Shown here piece by piece: positions 12,765 to 23,715 of a stretch of 64,000 nt of DNA. A model generated the notes under the pieces. The model worked only from the letters and a program-made list of their open reading frames with translations. It was not told the origin of the DNA and searched no databases. The translations under genes were made by a program, and so were the position numbers. The DNA is taken from NCBI GenBank assembly GCA_944474755.1, contig OX104119.1, positions 42,061,927-42,125,926 of the forward strand, read 5' to 3'. The first letter of the stretch is position 1. Each line of letters begins with the position of its first letter. The stretch comes from Limnoperna fortunei (taxonomy: Eukaryota; Mollusca; Bivalvia; Mytilida; Modiolidae).

Positions 12765-13874
12765 TCACATATTAACAATGTACTATTGAAGAACAGAAAT
12801 AATGCACAAATGTCTAAGAAAGCAGTTTGAGTATTTTCTATCTTAAAAAATGTTTGGAATTATTTATTAATACTTCAAATGAAGATTAAAGTTTTTAATC
12901 GAAATTGAGAACAAGGACACTGATATATCACATGAAAAAAATTAGTATGACCATGGCCTAATAACACAATTATTCTCAAAATATAAATAAAAAGACATTA
13001 AATTTTCTTCTATGCTGTATGTTCTGCCAATTTATGGTACAATTGCGATGATGAATATTATAGGTTAAATATCAAATGTTTTCATGCGTTCTAGTTAATT
13101 ACATTCTAAATAAAATCTTAATGTGTCTTTTTTAAATTTAAGCTTTAGTCAATATTTTAATAGTGTAAAATGGTGTACATTTGTGGAAAATTTTCTTAAA
13201 CATAGAGTTAAAAGGTTCTAGTAAATTTAAAAAGAAAAGAAGAAATAAATGCAATAATTAAATCTTAATATGTCATCGGGTTCTACTCTGGCTCAACTTG
13301 TTTTACATGATTAAAAATAAGTTCAAAATAGGACTATATAGTACAATTGCCAGAGTAAACTAGCCAAACCTACAGAACGTGGTTATTCATAACATGTATT
13401 AAATGCTATAATGAGTAGTTGGTATGCTTTAGTTGAATTACAATGAGTCATAGTCAACCAAACACATACTTTAATTTAAGTTCAACATGATGAGTACAGT
13501 AAATTTTAACAAGGTGTGTAATAAAATGTTTTAAATTCAAAAGCTGAATATCAATAAAGTTAAAAACGAAACTGGCAAAATTAATAACTAAAGCAATGGT
13601 CCAGACTTGGTACAGGCATTTCAAAAGAAATGGTGGGTTACGGCAGGTTTTATGGAATGCCCAAACCCCACGCTTCCATTGCTGTACGAGTGGGTTAGTT
13701 GATTAAAATTAAAATTATGTTTATAGTGCGTGAGTTGGTTAGTTGATTACAATTCAAATTATGTTTATTAATATGACATTTTATAATATACTAGGGCACT
13801 TGCCTCTGAAAGTATGAATTTTTCAGTCAGTGCCTTATCAGATATTTTATATAAACCGACTACAAGGGTTTTTG

Positions 13875-14105
13875 CTGGCTGAGTTGTTAAGGTAGTAAAG
13901 CCTTTACTATTAAACAGCGGCATGTCAAATGAAGTTGCAGGTTCCAGTCTCATTGCGGGCATAGTGGGCTGGGCTCAAACCTTACTTGATAAGGATTGTC
14001 AGTTTTCCTACCAAGGTCTGGCTGGTTTCAAAAACTGGACTGCACGATATACGTAAAAAACTGTCGACAATTGCGGTAATCCACAAACAAACTAACAAAC
14101 AATCA
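13875..14105 (+). mobile_element. SINE family 1, diverged
   Basis: GAGTTGTTAAGGTAG head, GTTGCAGGTTCCAGTCTCAT B-box region and a shortened core; ends in AAACAAACTAACAAAC. Sits at the same position in a tandem unit as the copy at 16080. Confidence 0.75.
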
Positions 14106-15054
14106 AAACAATAAAGCGATATGCCGTCCAAGATTTTGCACATTCATTAATCTGTTTAGCTATAGTTAGACCACACAGCCACAGAGGTACTACATACATT
14201 TGTGCCCAAATTACCCATCAATCATTGTCTAATTAAATATTCTTTTTCTATATGGATTTTTAAGTGGCAAAAATAACTGCAATGGGAAGGGAGTTGTATG
14301 GCGATGATTATTGATGATATGAATCTGTCAAATTGTTTTCGTCGTGAATATTCATACGTAATGTGCAATTTAATCGCATTTTGTTTTGTGTGTTTTTTTG
14401 TTTTTTTTTTTTTTTTTTTTGTTCTACTCCGGCTCAACTCGTTTCATATTATTGAAACAAAGTTTTAAAATAGAACTGTATAGTAAATTGCCAGACTGAA
14501 CTAACCGAACCCACATCACCTGGTTGTTCAAATAGGTAGGATGTACAATTTAACGTAATTACAAGGTGTCAACCAGACATATACTTTAATTAAGTTCAAT
14601 ATTATGGGTACAGAATTTTGGTTTATTCACGTTTCTCCAACATTTGAAAAATTTTATTTACGTTTCTCCAACATGAAATGAACAATGAAAGGGCTTGTTG
14701 TTTTTACAACAATCAAATATGTTGTTGTAAGCAGTTTACAGAAAAACCTAGGAAATCTATCTGAAATTTATGGCAAAGTTATATATAATATATATGTATA
14801 GATATATAAAATAAATATTTTTTATTATGTCATCATATAATAATTCATAGTAATTAAAAAAGAATTTAAATAATAAAAGTAATTTTTAAAATAATTAAAG
14901 TGCAATTAAAAACCCTCACCCCTGCAAAGCAGTGTCAAGTACGCTTGCTATGCTCAGAAATGAGACGTGTTTAGTGTCATTTATGAGAAGTGTTCACGGC
15001 CCATATATAAGTCGAACACTTGTTTGAGCTGATCGTCATTGCAGACATTTAAAG

Positions 15055-15525
15055 AATCACGCATGTCACTATACCGGACCCGAAACAAAGAGATGCCTAG
15101 ACTTCCTAAGACCCGAAAAGACATTCAACTAGACGGAAAATGGACACAGACACTTTCAGGGGAAAGATTTCTACTAGTTGACGACGGAAATGCACAAAAA
15201 ATGCTTATGTTTTCGACTACCCGCAACCTGACCAACTTAGCAGCAGCCGGCATCAATTATGGAGACGATACCTTTTACACAGCACCAACCCAGTTCACCC
15301 AACTTTACACCCTGCATGCTACCGTAGACGACATAATGTACATAATATATGACCGACTGTTTCATCTACTTAAAGAGGCCTGCAACCAGATTGGAATTCA
15401 ACTGTCCTCCAGACCATGCTAACAGACTTAGAGACCGCGACCCGTAATTCAGTACTTAGAACGTTCCCTGGCACTCAGGAGATCACAGTATTTGACTACG
15501 CCGCCAGTAAATTTATGTAAGTATT
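15055..15525 (+). pseudogene. MULE transposase fragment, deleted and frameshifted
   Basis: The frame from about 15060 encodes RLPKTRKDIQL, LDGKWTQTLSGERFLLVDD and FYTAPTQFTQLYTLHATVDD, the recognisable N-terminal part of the MULE catalytic domain, including a D in place within GDDTFYTAP. About 15 residues that normally follow (the PLVYALLP segment) are missing, so VDDIMY joins directly to DRLFHLLKEACNQ. After LSSRP a +1 shift moves the reading to LTDLETATRN, which corresponds to the second catalytic region, where the family usually has DFE. The frame stops by 15525, far short of a full transposase. Non-functional. Confidence 0.75.
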
Positions 15526-15590
15526 TTTTTTCCGCTACCTTCTGCCTTCACATGGAACTCAGCCAGTAAATCTATGTAAGTATATTTTTT
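15495..15590. repeat. Short tandem duplication at the end of the MULE fragment
   Basis: CAGTAAATTTATGTAAGTAT and CAGTAAATCTATGTAAGTAT, about 57 bases apart. Confidence 0.75.
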
Positions 15591-16079
15591 TAGCTGTGTT
15601 TAATCAATAAATGTTTTAATTTTGTTTAATACATATATTTTTATGTCTGTTACAATTAAATATGTATAATATTCTGTATTTTTTACTTTACTTATTACTT
15701 TAATAATTGCATTTTACTTTGTACTGTAATGTTTAATTTGTTATATGGACATGCCTGTTACTCTACTGTACTGTACGGTAATTCAAATAAATATATATAA
15801 TATTCTATATGCTTTACTTATTTCATACGAAAGATTCATGTATACATATTTTACTGTAGTCTTAGGTAAAATTAATTAAGTTTACCTACTACCTATTTAC
15901 GTTTCTTTTTACCTGAAATATCAAATGCTGGAGAAACCTGAACACTCCAGAATGTTTTTTTAAATGTTTTAAATTCAAAAGCTTAAGTTTAATTCAATTC
16001 TTTTTATTAATTTTTGACAGCTTATAAGACACCAAATTGCGTTACTGAAACGATTAAAGTCTATACAATACGACTATTA

Positions 16080-16295
16080 GGGGCCATGGTGGCCGAGTGG
16101 TTATATATAGTTAGCTCTGTATTATTAATCACGTGCCTGTCAACACTGATGTTGCAGGTCCAGTCTCACTGCGGGCAGATTGTACTCAACTCCTATTGTA
16201 CTTCACAAGGATTGCAGTTTTTCTTCGGGATCTTTCTCCGGGTACTCCGACCTCTTCCCCTTTAAAACTGAACAATGTCTGAAAATGGCGTTCAA
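16080..16295 (+). mobile_element. SINE family 1
   Basis: Head GGTGGCCGAGTGGTTATA, B-box CAGGTCCAGTCTCACTGCGG, core CTCCGGGTACTCCGACC. Its position parallels the 13875 copy in the tandem block. Confidence 0.82.
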
Positions 16296-17229
16296 CGGCA
16301 TGCAGTTTTCATGTCTGTTTTTGTTGGTACATGTATGTACCACTTACAGCAATTTAACTATATCACGGCAGCCATAACCATTATTGTTGACTCTCTAGTG
16401 ATAAATAGTCCCTACGACTACCTGAGCCAATGAGCCACAGAGGCACTGTTGTACATACGCCAGTGATTATTAGTCCGCATGACTACCTGGACCAATAGCA
16501 ATAGATGCATTGTGTACATTTGTCTGAAATATCCACTGATTTTTTTTATTTCGTGAAAATATGTCTGATATCAAATTGATAAGGTGTGGCAATAACAGTA
16601 AGTGGTCGAGAAGGAAATTATAGCCAAATATTTTACGTCATGACTATTCATATGTTGTGTAAATAAATAAGAATATAAATGAGAAGCAATGTTTTGTTGT
16701 TTTTTGTGTGTGTCAAACTTCAGAGTTTTGTGGGTTTTTTAAAATTTAGAATGTAGTAAATATTTTTTATTCTCATTGTCTACATTTGTAGACAAATTGC
16801 TTTACTTTCTAGTTATTTGCACCGAAAACTTTAAAAGCACTAATTAAATCTCACATCAGCGGGTTCTACTCTGCCCCAACTTGTTTAACATTACAAAAGC
16901 ATAACGATTAAAAAATAGAACTATATAGTACAACTAACCTTACCCATTGCACGTGGCAACCAATAACAAACTTTAAGTGCAATGATAAGTAATAAGTACA
17001 ATGTAATATATAATTACAAGGAATCGTAAGTGTCAATCAAACTTGACTGTTCAATATATTTTTATAAGTACAGTAAATTTGAAACATGCTAATCATAAAA
17101 TATTTTGAAGTTTAAGTTCAATTCAATTATGTTTATTATTTATGATATTGTTTATAACGTTCTGTATCACTTGATTAAAACTTTGAACCTTTTTTATTGC
17201 TTTCTTGTGTATTATAAACACAGACAACA

Positions 17230-17270
17230 TATAAGGCACTCATTTCTTCACTGTAGTTCGAAAAAACAAG
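17230..17270 (+). promoter_or_regulatory. Putative lectin promoter and 5' UTR exon
   Basis: TATAAGG at 17230 is followed about 25 bases later by a likely start region and a short leader ending AAAAAACAAG|GTAAGTATAT, a near-ideal donor at 17271. Splicing to the acceptor at 18110 gives a short leader just before ATG. The layout (TATA box, tiny 5' exon, 840-base intron) is coherent. It is inferred, with no transcript evidence. Confidence 0.45.
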
Positions 17271-17759
17271 GTAAGTATATATTGATGTTGGTTCTCGAGT
17301 TTGCTGATTTCGCGGACATCTGTTGATTGTCTTTTTTTTAAAGTTTTCCTCCGTTGGTGTTTGTTTCTGTTATTAGACATACGCTTAATATGTTAATGAA
17401 TCAGTTAATTATTATAATATTATTCCAACTTGGATTGAAAAATGGAACGGAGCACGAGAAAGGCACTGGTCGCTTATCTTTTTGTAAGACTGGACAGGTA
17501 ATGTTAAGTGGGATAGGGCATTTTTGTTGTTAATTTTTGTAATAGTGTTATGTTTGTTTGATTGGCCTGTGACACTCACATAAAAACAATGTGTAGATAA
17601 AGCTTTAAAGGGAAAATGCAACGAGGAGGATAAGAAAATCTGTCAAAGGAAAAACAAGTGGCTACATACAGACCTGACTACTCGTTAGTACACGACTAAA
17701 CTGGATAGAATCTTATGTGGATACACCCCGCACTCATTGAACACATCAACAATCATGTA

Positions 17760-17922
17760 ACATTTTCAGCTATATCGTTGCTTCCGGTTTTTTATTGTGG
17801 GGAAGCCAGAGTGCCCGGAGAAACCCCCAATCTTCGGCAGAAAAACTGGCAATCCTTGTCAATTAGTATTTAGTTAAAAAATATATCACACCCTGCCAGA
17901 AACCCCGCAACCTCAGTTTTGA
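17760..17922 (-). mobile_element. SINE family 1, partial
   Basis: Core and 3' part in minus orientation (TTTTCAGCTATATCGTTG; GAAGCCAGAGTGCCCGGAG) with part of the B-box end. Lies in the intron of the inferred lectin model. Confidence 0.75.
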
Positions 17923-18110
17923 TATTATCACAACTACAGTAAGTGGTTAAAGAGAAAGCCACTTTACAAGCATATTTTTGACTGTTGAAAAGTGGCATTT
18001 ATTATTTGTTATTGAACACATCACCCAGCCACGAGTGTCTTAAAAAAACTGTTTTTGTCAATCTCTATCCATGCTTTTTTTCATACAAATTCTTGTAAAC
18101 TTTTTTTCAG

Positions 18111-18463
18111 AATGACTTATTTAATCTCGTTTATTGCGTTCCTGTTAATGTTAGGCTTCGCTAGATGCCTAAAAACTAACAGCTTAGAAGTTATCGCATG
18201 CGAACAATACCAAGCTTCGTTAAAATGTCCAGAAAATGACGTCTTAACAGTTCTGGAAGCTTCTTACGGCAGGAGTGATGCTACAACGTGTCCTCATCCT
18301 AGTATAAAAACAACAGAGTGCCATTCTAATAAATCTCTGGTAGTTGTCCAAAGCCAATGCGAAGGAAAACAGTCATGCAATATCGTTGCGTCAAATTCCT
18401 TGTTTGGTGATCCCTGTTACAACACATATAAGTATCTTACAGTGAAATACATATGTCAAAAAG
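18111..18463 (+). CDS. Lectin exon: signal peptide and SUEL domain 1
   Basis: The exon opens right after a strong acceptor (CTTTTTTTCAG ending at 18110) with a single A before ATG (AAGAATGA if spliced to the upstream exon). It encodes the signal peptide MTYLISFIAFLLMLGFARC and the first domain, with cysteines in the CEQ, KCP, TCP, ECH, QCE, SCN, PCY and YIC contexts. The donor is AAAAAG|GTAAATA at 18464, phase 1. The open frame upstream of 18111 is only the read-through of the intron and is not used. Confidence 0.85.
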
Positions 18464-19769
18464 GTAAATAAGCATCTGTCTTTTTCATTGCGCTTACGTT
18501 GTAATGACATCTACATATCTATACAGTATATTATTCATAAACAGTTTATGTTTTCTTATTTGTCGTTGTCACCTGGCTTCAACCTAGCATAACTATAAGG
18601 TAAATAAATAATTTATTATTTCGGAGCAGGTAAGTGTTATCTATTTTCTAAGTACACAATGTAGAAGGTTTATTACTAGCACTAGTTTGTTTATAATACC
18701 TTTGACTCTGTTTAACATCTGTTGACTTTCGACCTGCATATGTTTGTGAACAAAAAAGGTATGTTTAAACAGTGAGTGGGGAGTTTATGGAAGGGTGTCA
18801 GGCACACATATATGCCAATTTCATATACAGTTATATATAAGATCCTCACACTAACAATGACGGTTCTGTTAGATTTAATTCCTACTTCCGGTTTTGCATT
18901 TATATTTACAGCTCCACAGCGACCATTTGGATCACTGATTGTATGCGAAGGAAAGTCGGATAAATTAGAATGTCCGAAAAACAGAATACTGAAGATCACG
19001 GCAGCAACATATGGCCGGTCAGATCGCACCACGTGTTTGCATCCAAAAATACTAACAACACAATGTTCCACGGATAAACCTTTGTTTATTATTCAACGTC
19101 AATGTGAAGGCCAACAGCTGTGTACGGTCGTGTCATCCAATGCCTTATATGGCGATCCATGTTTAAATACTTACAAGTACTTAACAGTCGACTATCAGTG
19201 TACAGGTAGGTACGTCTTCCGGATAATTGAATGGCGGTCGCTGTGTTACCCTTTGGAACTAGGTAGTAATCGACTGTCACTGTGTACATTACGGCCATTA
19301 TAGATCATTACTGAAAATATTTGTTTACACACAGCACTAAGCAGTCAGAATTAGTTTACAAGTGCGTCTTCCTATTTTTTTTATTTGGCGATCTCAGTTT
19401 TCTGTCAACTATCAGGCCTAAGGTTGACATTTGCATGTATTTGTTTTCTCTATGTTTACAAATCTGAGCACTCAAATTTTCCGATAAATTTATCAGTTTT
19501 GAGCAGTTTTATTCACATTTATACTGCCCATTGGATGTTTGTTTCCTCATATATTCTCTTAATATTTTCATTTGTTATGGACAATTCATACGTTGACAAA
19601 TACCCCCCCCCCAAAAAAAAAAAAACAAAAAAAACAAACCCAGTGCAGTCGTATCTTCAGACTTAAAATGGCCCCCATTGCGTGTTGGTGAATATATATT
19701 GATTTTCTGCCTCACTATGATTCATTTGTTACAGTTTATAAGCCTTCTAGCCCTTTTATTTGTTGTTGA
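18112..19769 (+). CDS. Rhamnose-binding lectin (two SUEL domains), secreted
   Basis: Spliced model with coding exons 18112-18463, 18912-19205 and 19735-19769, total 681 nt, 226 residues. It has a hydrophobic N-terminal signal (about residues 1-20, ending near ARC) followed by two galactose/rhamnose-binding SUEL-type domains. Each has eight cysteines and the family hallmarks YGRSD and GDPC..TYKYLTV.Y.C. Known of the family: calcium-independent binding of L-rhamnose and D-galactose, secreted from haemocytes, gill or eggs, with roles in microbial recognition and agglutination. All exon boundaries are phase 1, the usual arrangement for shuffled extracellular domains. The third coding exon (VYKPSSPFICC then stop) is inferred from an acceptor and phase. 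Alternatively further exons exist elsewhere. Confidence 0.82.
18912..19205 (+). CDS. Lectin exon: SUEL domain 2
   Basis: The acceptor TATATTTACAG ends at 18911 and the donor ACAG|GTAGGT starts at 19206. The 294-nt symmetric phase 1-1 exon encodes 98 residues from APQRPFGSLIVCEG to the final YQC. It has eight cysteines and the YGRSDRTTC and GDPCLNTYKYLTVDY motifs. It resembles domain 1 closely in spacing, as expected from exon duplication. Confidence 0.88.
19735..19769 (+). CDS. Probable terminal coding exon of the lectin
   Basis: Acceptor TTCATTTGTTACAG ends at 19734. Reading in phase 1 gives VYKPSSPFICC and TGA. A short tail exon after the last domain is plausible. No clear AATAAA follows within 200 bases, so the transcript end is not fixed. 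Confidence 0.45.
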
Positions 19770-20072
19770 AATGGAAAGGTATTCCAATAATGGGAAAGAT
19801 GATAAACGTTCGGAACATTTCTTCTTCTACCCGGCCTAAAGGTATCCAAGTTGCTGTGTTATTTTCTTTTTGTACGGGTTAGTGTGACGACTCAAGAGCG
19901 TGCACGTAGTCTCGGGTGGTTTAATGCACCTTTCGATGACAACTGTGTAACTGCTTGAAGAGTGCCACGCTATTTGCACGTTATACCCATAATGTAGATG
20001 TTGAAGAAGTGTTGGCGCATCATGTGTTGATTCACAACTGAACAGCCATTACGGCCATTATAGATCATTTGT

Positions 20073-20255
20073 CGTCACTATTGATTACTTAGATTGCGGT
20101 TTCGATCCTTACTGTTCGAATGGTGTGCTCGATTCCAACCTCGATTTACAATGAACTGCAGATTCTCAGGGGTTTTAACAAGACACTCCACCTTTCTACC
20201 CGAATAAGAACTGGACAACATTATATAGCTGAAAAATTGCTGAACGTGGATCTGA
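20073..20255 (+). mobile_element. SINE family 1, diverged
   Basis: GATTGCGGTTTCGATCC B-box-like start, GGTGTGCTCGATTCCAACC, and the tail ATATAGCTGAAAAATTGCTG. Confidence 0.7.
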
Positions 20256-20371
20256 ACCCAGAAAACAACTTATGTCCCATCAATACGTCATCGCTTTGAG
20301 AAAAATAGCTCTCCTAGTATCTATTATGGTAATTATTCCAGAGATAATATACCGTACACTTACTTATTAGT

Positions 20372-20505
20372 TGGCTGTTTTTCAACAGCAGTTTTGAATT
20401 CGAGTCGAACTTCCTTCAAGGTGTGTTCGATTCAAACCTTAATTTAAAGTTGTCGTTTGACCCTGCTTCTTCCCCAACAAAAACTTATCATGGCATAGCT
20501 AAAGA
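20372..20505 (+). mobile_element. SINE family 1, strongly diverged fragment
   Basis: GGTGTGTTCGATTCAAACCT and a short tail with CATGGCATAGCTAAAGAAC; core mostly deleted. Confidence 0.55.
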
Positions 20506-20550
20506 ACAAAACACCTGGTGGTTCGGAGAAATACCTAAAACCAATATTTT

Positions 20551-21919
20551 AAGGTCTTTCCCTCTACAGTGAAAAAACCTTACTGTATTTCTTATGATTA
20601 TTATTTTTTTTCTTCCATATAAACATATGGGTTTAAAGTGATCAGTAGGGAAAGAGCTTCAATTTGAGGCCAATGGCAAAGGTCTTGGGTCAATTCATAC
20701 CATAGCAACAAGGTATCCGTTATGAAAAGTCCTTAGCAACCTTATATTTTTAGAATAAGGATGATGTAATTTACTGACATTTGTCATTTCATAACCACAA
20801 GTGGCCTTTTGTCCCTATAGAAAAAAACACGAAGGTTTGCCAAAAAGTGTCGTGACATATCGAATCGATACTTAGTACCATTAATCAGTCATAAACGATG
20901 ATGACTTGGTTCACCCTATGAAACTGATCTATTTTTAGTAACAGAGTTATCTGTCCGAAACATGAAAACCCTTGTTAGCAGATAAACTCAGAAACAATAA
21001 CCGATTCTCAAAATCTGAAGTATACAAAATGTAGGCTTACCTATGGCGATTATTTAACACGCAAATTATTTTTTCCAATCAACTTCCTGTTTACGCGTTT
21101 TTTTTTCTTGAAAACCGTAAGTCCTAGAGACTTGCACAACCATCAATTGATCCTAAAACATATATTTCATTTTCAAATGTTAAGGTAGAACGAATAATGG
21201 GACTAAATTCGTACCCTTGCTTTTCGAATTTAGTCCCATTACTCGAAATGTAGCAGAGCGGGAGGAATCACTCCTGGCATTTTGATGTCCAAAAGAAGTT
21301 GCATATTCAATCAGACGATCTTGATATCTTTCGACGTCACAATTTTTTTTATCGGTTTCGTGTTTACAATCGATCATTATTGATACGTGATGATAGTTAT
21401 GCCGTTTTTAATAACCCGCTGTGCGTTGTGTATTGATTGACATTCGTGTCTCTTTTTAATTACGTTTACTACATGAAAAGCATTGAGAAACCCGAAACTG
21501 AATGGCGTGTTGCATCTTTTCGGTTTATCGGTTAATTGCTTATAACTTAAAACCGGTTAGAGATAATATAGTAAACATATAAGTTTTTGGTGATCAGTAG
21601 GTAAAGAGCTTCAATTTGAGCCCAGGGCAAAGGTCATGGGTCAAGGTCATACCATAGCAACAAGGTATTCTTTATGAAAAGTCCTTAGCAACCTGATATT
21701 TTTAGAATCAGAATGATGTACTTTACAGAAATTTGTCATTGGAAGTGACCTTTTGTCCCTAGAAACGATCATAAAAGTCATCCATATATTTTGACTCGGG
21801 ACCACTTTCTTTACTCAAATAACTAATCTTCATGAGTGACATTTTGTGCTTAGCAACATACACAAAATTCCAAAACATCACATCTATTTCCGACTTGAGA
21901 TGATAGTGGGAAAGACCTT
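20551..21919 (+). mobile_element. Family D DNA transposon, rearranged copy
   Basis: Starts AAGGTCTTTCCCTCTACAGT and ends AGTGGGAAAGACCTT, matching inverted ends. Internal blocks such as GATCAGTAGG..AAAGAGCTTCAATTTGAG appear twice (20640 and 21590), so this copy is a composite. No coding capacity seen: non-autonomous. Confidence 0.7.
21185..21246. repeat. Hairpin: 21-bp stem with one mismatch
   Basis: AATGGGACTAAATTCG and CGAATTTAGTCCCATT face each other across a 13-base loop inside the first family D copy. Confidence 0.8.
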
Positions 21920-21952
21920 CACATTTGTTCTCAGAACAAATGTCAGTTTAAT

Positions 21953-22992
21953 TAAGGTCTTTCCCACTACAGTTGAAAGACCTTCTTGTCTTTCTTATTA
22001 TTATTTTGTTTTCTTCTTCCGCGGAGGTTTGCCAAAAAGCGTCTCGACATATCATTCCGATACTTGGTACCATTAATCGGTCATATCCGGAGATGACCTG
22101 GCTCATGCTTTTAGACAGATCTATTTTTAGTAACAGAGTTATCTGCACCAACACGAAAACCATTGTTAGCAGATAAACTCAGAAACCTTAACCGATTCTC
22201 AAAATCTGAAGTGTACACAATTTAGAGTGCTCTATGGCGATGATTTAACATACAATTTTTTTTCTTCCAATCAACTTCCTGTTTACGCGTTTTCGACCTG
22301 AAAAATGACGCAATGCGTCAAATTTTTTTTTCTCGAAAACCGTAAGTCCTAGAGACTTGGGACAAACACCATTGATAATAAGTGACATAATGTCAAGGTC
22401 AAAGGTAAAAAGTCAAAGGTCACCATAGGTTTTGTTAGCACTATATCTTATAAATCATAACAGATAGAAGCAGACAATAAATAAGGAAAATACTCCTCTT
22501 ATTGAGACCTTCATTTGGTTCATTGACCCGAAGCTGTGTGATGAACCGTTTTCGAGTTACAACCCTTGACGCGTTTCGGTTAATCGGGTTTTTGGTTAAA
22601 ACTTGAAAACGGTTAGAGATAATAACATATAGGTTTAACATGATCAGTAGGAAAAGAACTTCAATTTGAGCCAAAGGTCAAAGGTCATAGGTCAAGGTCG
22701 TACCATAGCAACAAGTTTACCGTTATAAAAAGTCCTTAGCAACCATATACTTTTAGAATCAGAATGATGTACTTTACTGATTTATGTCATTTCATGACCG
22801 GAATTTGCCTTTTGTCCCTAGCAACGGAATGAAAATCCTTAACAACCATCTATTTTTCGGCTAGGAACCACTTTCTTTACTCAAATAACTCATTTTTATG
22901 ACTGGAAGTGACATTTTGTGCTATAGCAAGACACAAGATCTCATAGCATCACCTACATTTTCTGACTTTTAAGGCACAGTGGGAAAGACCTT
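21953..22992 (+). mobile_element. Family D DNA transposon, second copy
   Basis: Ends AAGGTCTTTCCCACTACAG and CAGTGGGAAAGACCTT. It follows the first copy head to tail with a 33-base spacer; the same spacer type, ATTTGTTCTCAGAACAAAT, also follows this copy. Confidence 0.75.
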
Positions 22993-22994
22993 CT

Positions 22995-23445
22995 CATTTG
23001 TTCTCAGAACAAATGCAGTTTAATTTCTCTTATGTTTCTTCTTATGCCTTTTTCAGTTATAATTTACCTCGAATATGCATATGTATTTTGCAGGTAGAGG
23101 AAATGGTCCTAAGTAAGGAAGATCGATATTTAGAGATTAAAGATTAAAGAATTAGATAACCAACAATTACGGCGTACCATATGCAAATACTTTAAGAAGC
23201 AATTTTATGTGTTAACTCATAAAATGCAAATTCCAGAGAAGTGTAACTTATAGGCACAACCCTAATTTGCATATATTCAGATCATAATATAATATAATAT
23301 AATACTTTATTGTCAAATAAATCACATTTAAATGATTCGTGACGGAAAACAAATAATATACTGTTGCACAAATACTTTTTAGTCATTTATATTGTATAAG
23401 CTTGTCTGTAATTGTAATTGCAATGTTCAATATAGTTTTAAATTG
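22995..23445. other. Unassigned sequence
   Basis: Nothing beyond a short TATAA run near 23290. Confidence 0.4.
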
Positions 23446-23447
23446 TT

Positions 23448-23715
23448 TTTTGTTTGTTTGAATGGTGTTTAAAGCCAATTTCAGCTATTTCATGGCGTCC
23501 AGTTTTTATTGGGGAGAAAGCCGTAGTACCCGGAGAAAACCCCCGACCTTCGGTAGAAATACTGGCAATCTCGCAAATTAATATTAATATTAAAGTCGAG
23601 TACACCCTGCCCGAAGTGAGACTCGAACCACACCCTCAGTGTTGACAAGCCACATGACAAACCACGTGATCAATAGTTAACGAACTACCTTAACCACTCG
23701 GCCACCGAGGCCCCG
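23448..23715 (-). mobile_element. SINE family 1, near full length
   Basis: Minus-strand copy with complete head (CGGTGGCCGAGTGGTTAAGG on its own strand), B-box, core with CCGGGTACTACGG and CAAA tail. Confidence 0.87.

Larger units (their letters stand above)
14621..15947 (+). mobile_element. Decayed MULE (Mutator-like) DNA transposon
   Basis: A remnant of a MULE transposase lies inside imperfect terminal inverted repeats. The left end carries GTTTCTCCAACATTTGAAA and the right end reads GTTTCTCCAGCATTTGA on the minus strand. The flanks CAGAATTTTG (14611-14620) and CAGAATGTTT (15948-15957) look like a 10-base target duplication with two differences, matching the 9-10 base duplications of the superfamily. 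It is inserted in one unit of the local 11-17 kb tandem block. Confidence 0.68.
11465..17330. repeat. Locally amplified block, units of about 2.4 kb
   Basis: A common order recurs: a segment with TTTTAAATTCAAAAGCT and TTCAATTATGTTTATTA; a SINE; a segment around CATTTGTGCCCAAAT and TACGTCGTGA.TATTCAT; then GGTTCTACTCTGGCTCAAC with ATAGAACTATATAGTACA. The last segment is at about 13275, 14421 and 16858; the SINE at 13875 and 16080; the first at about 11470, 13530, 15965 and 17105. Units have diverged, and one contains the MULE at 14621. Confidence 0.65.

Noticed and set aside
16014..16377. Two overlapping plus-strand frames
   Set aside because: They lie across a SINE and reflect its tRNA-like and core sequence.
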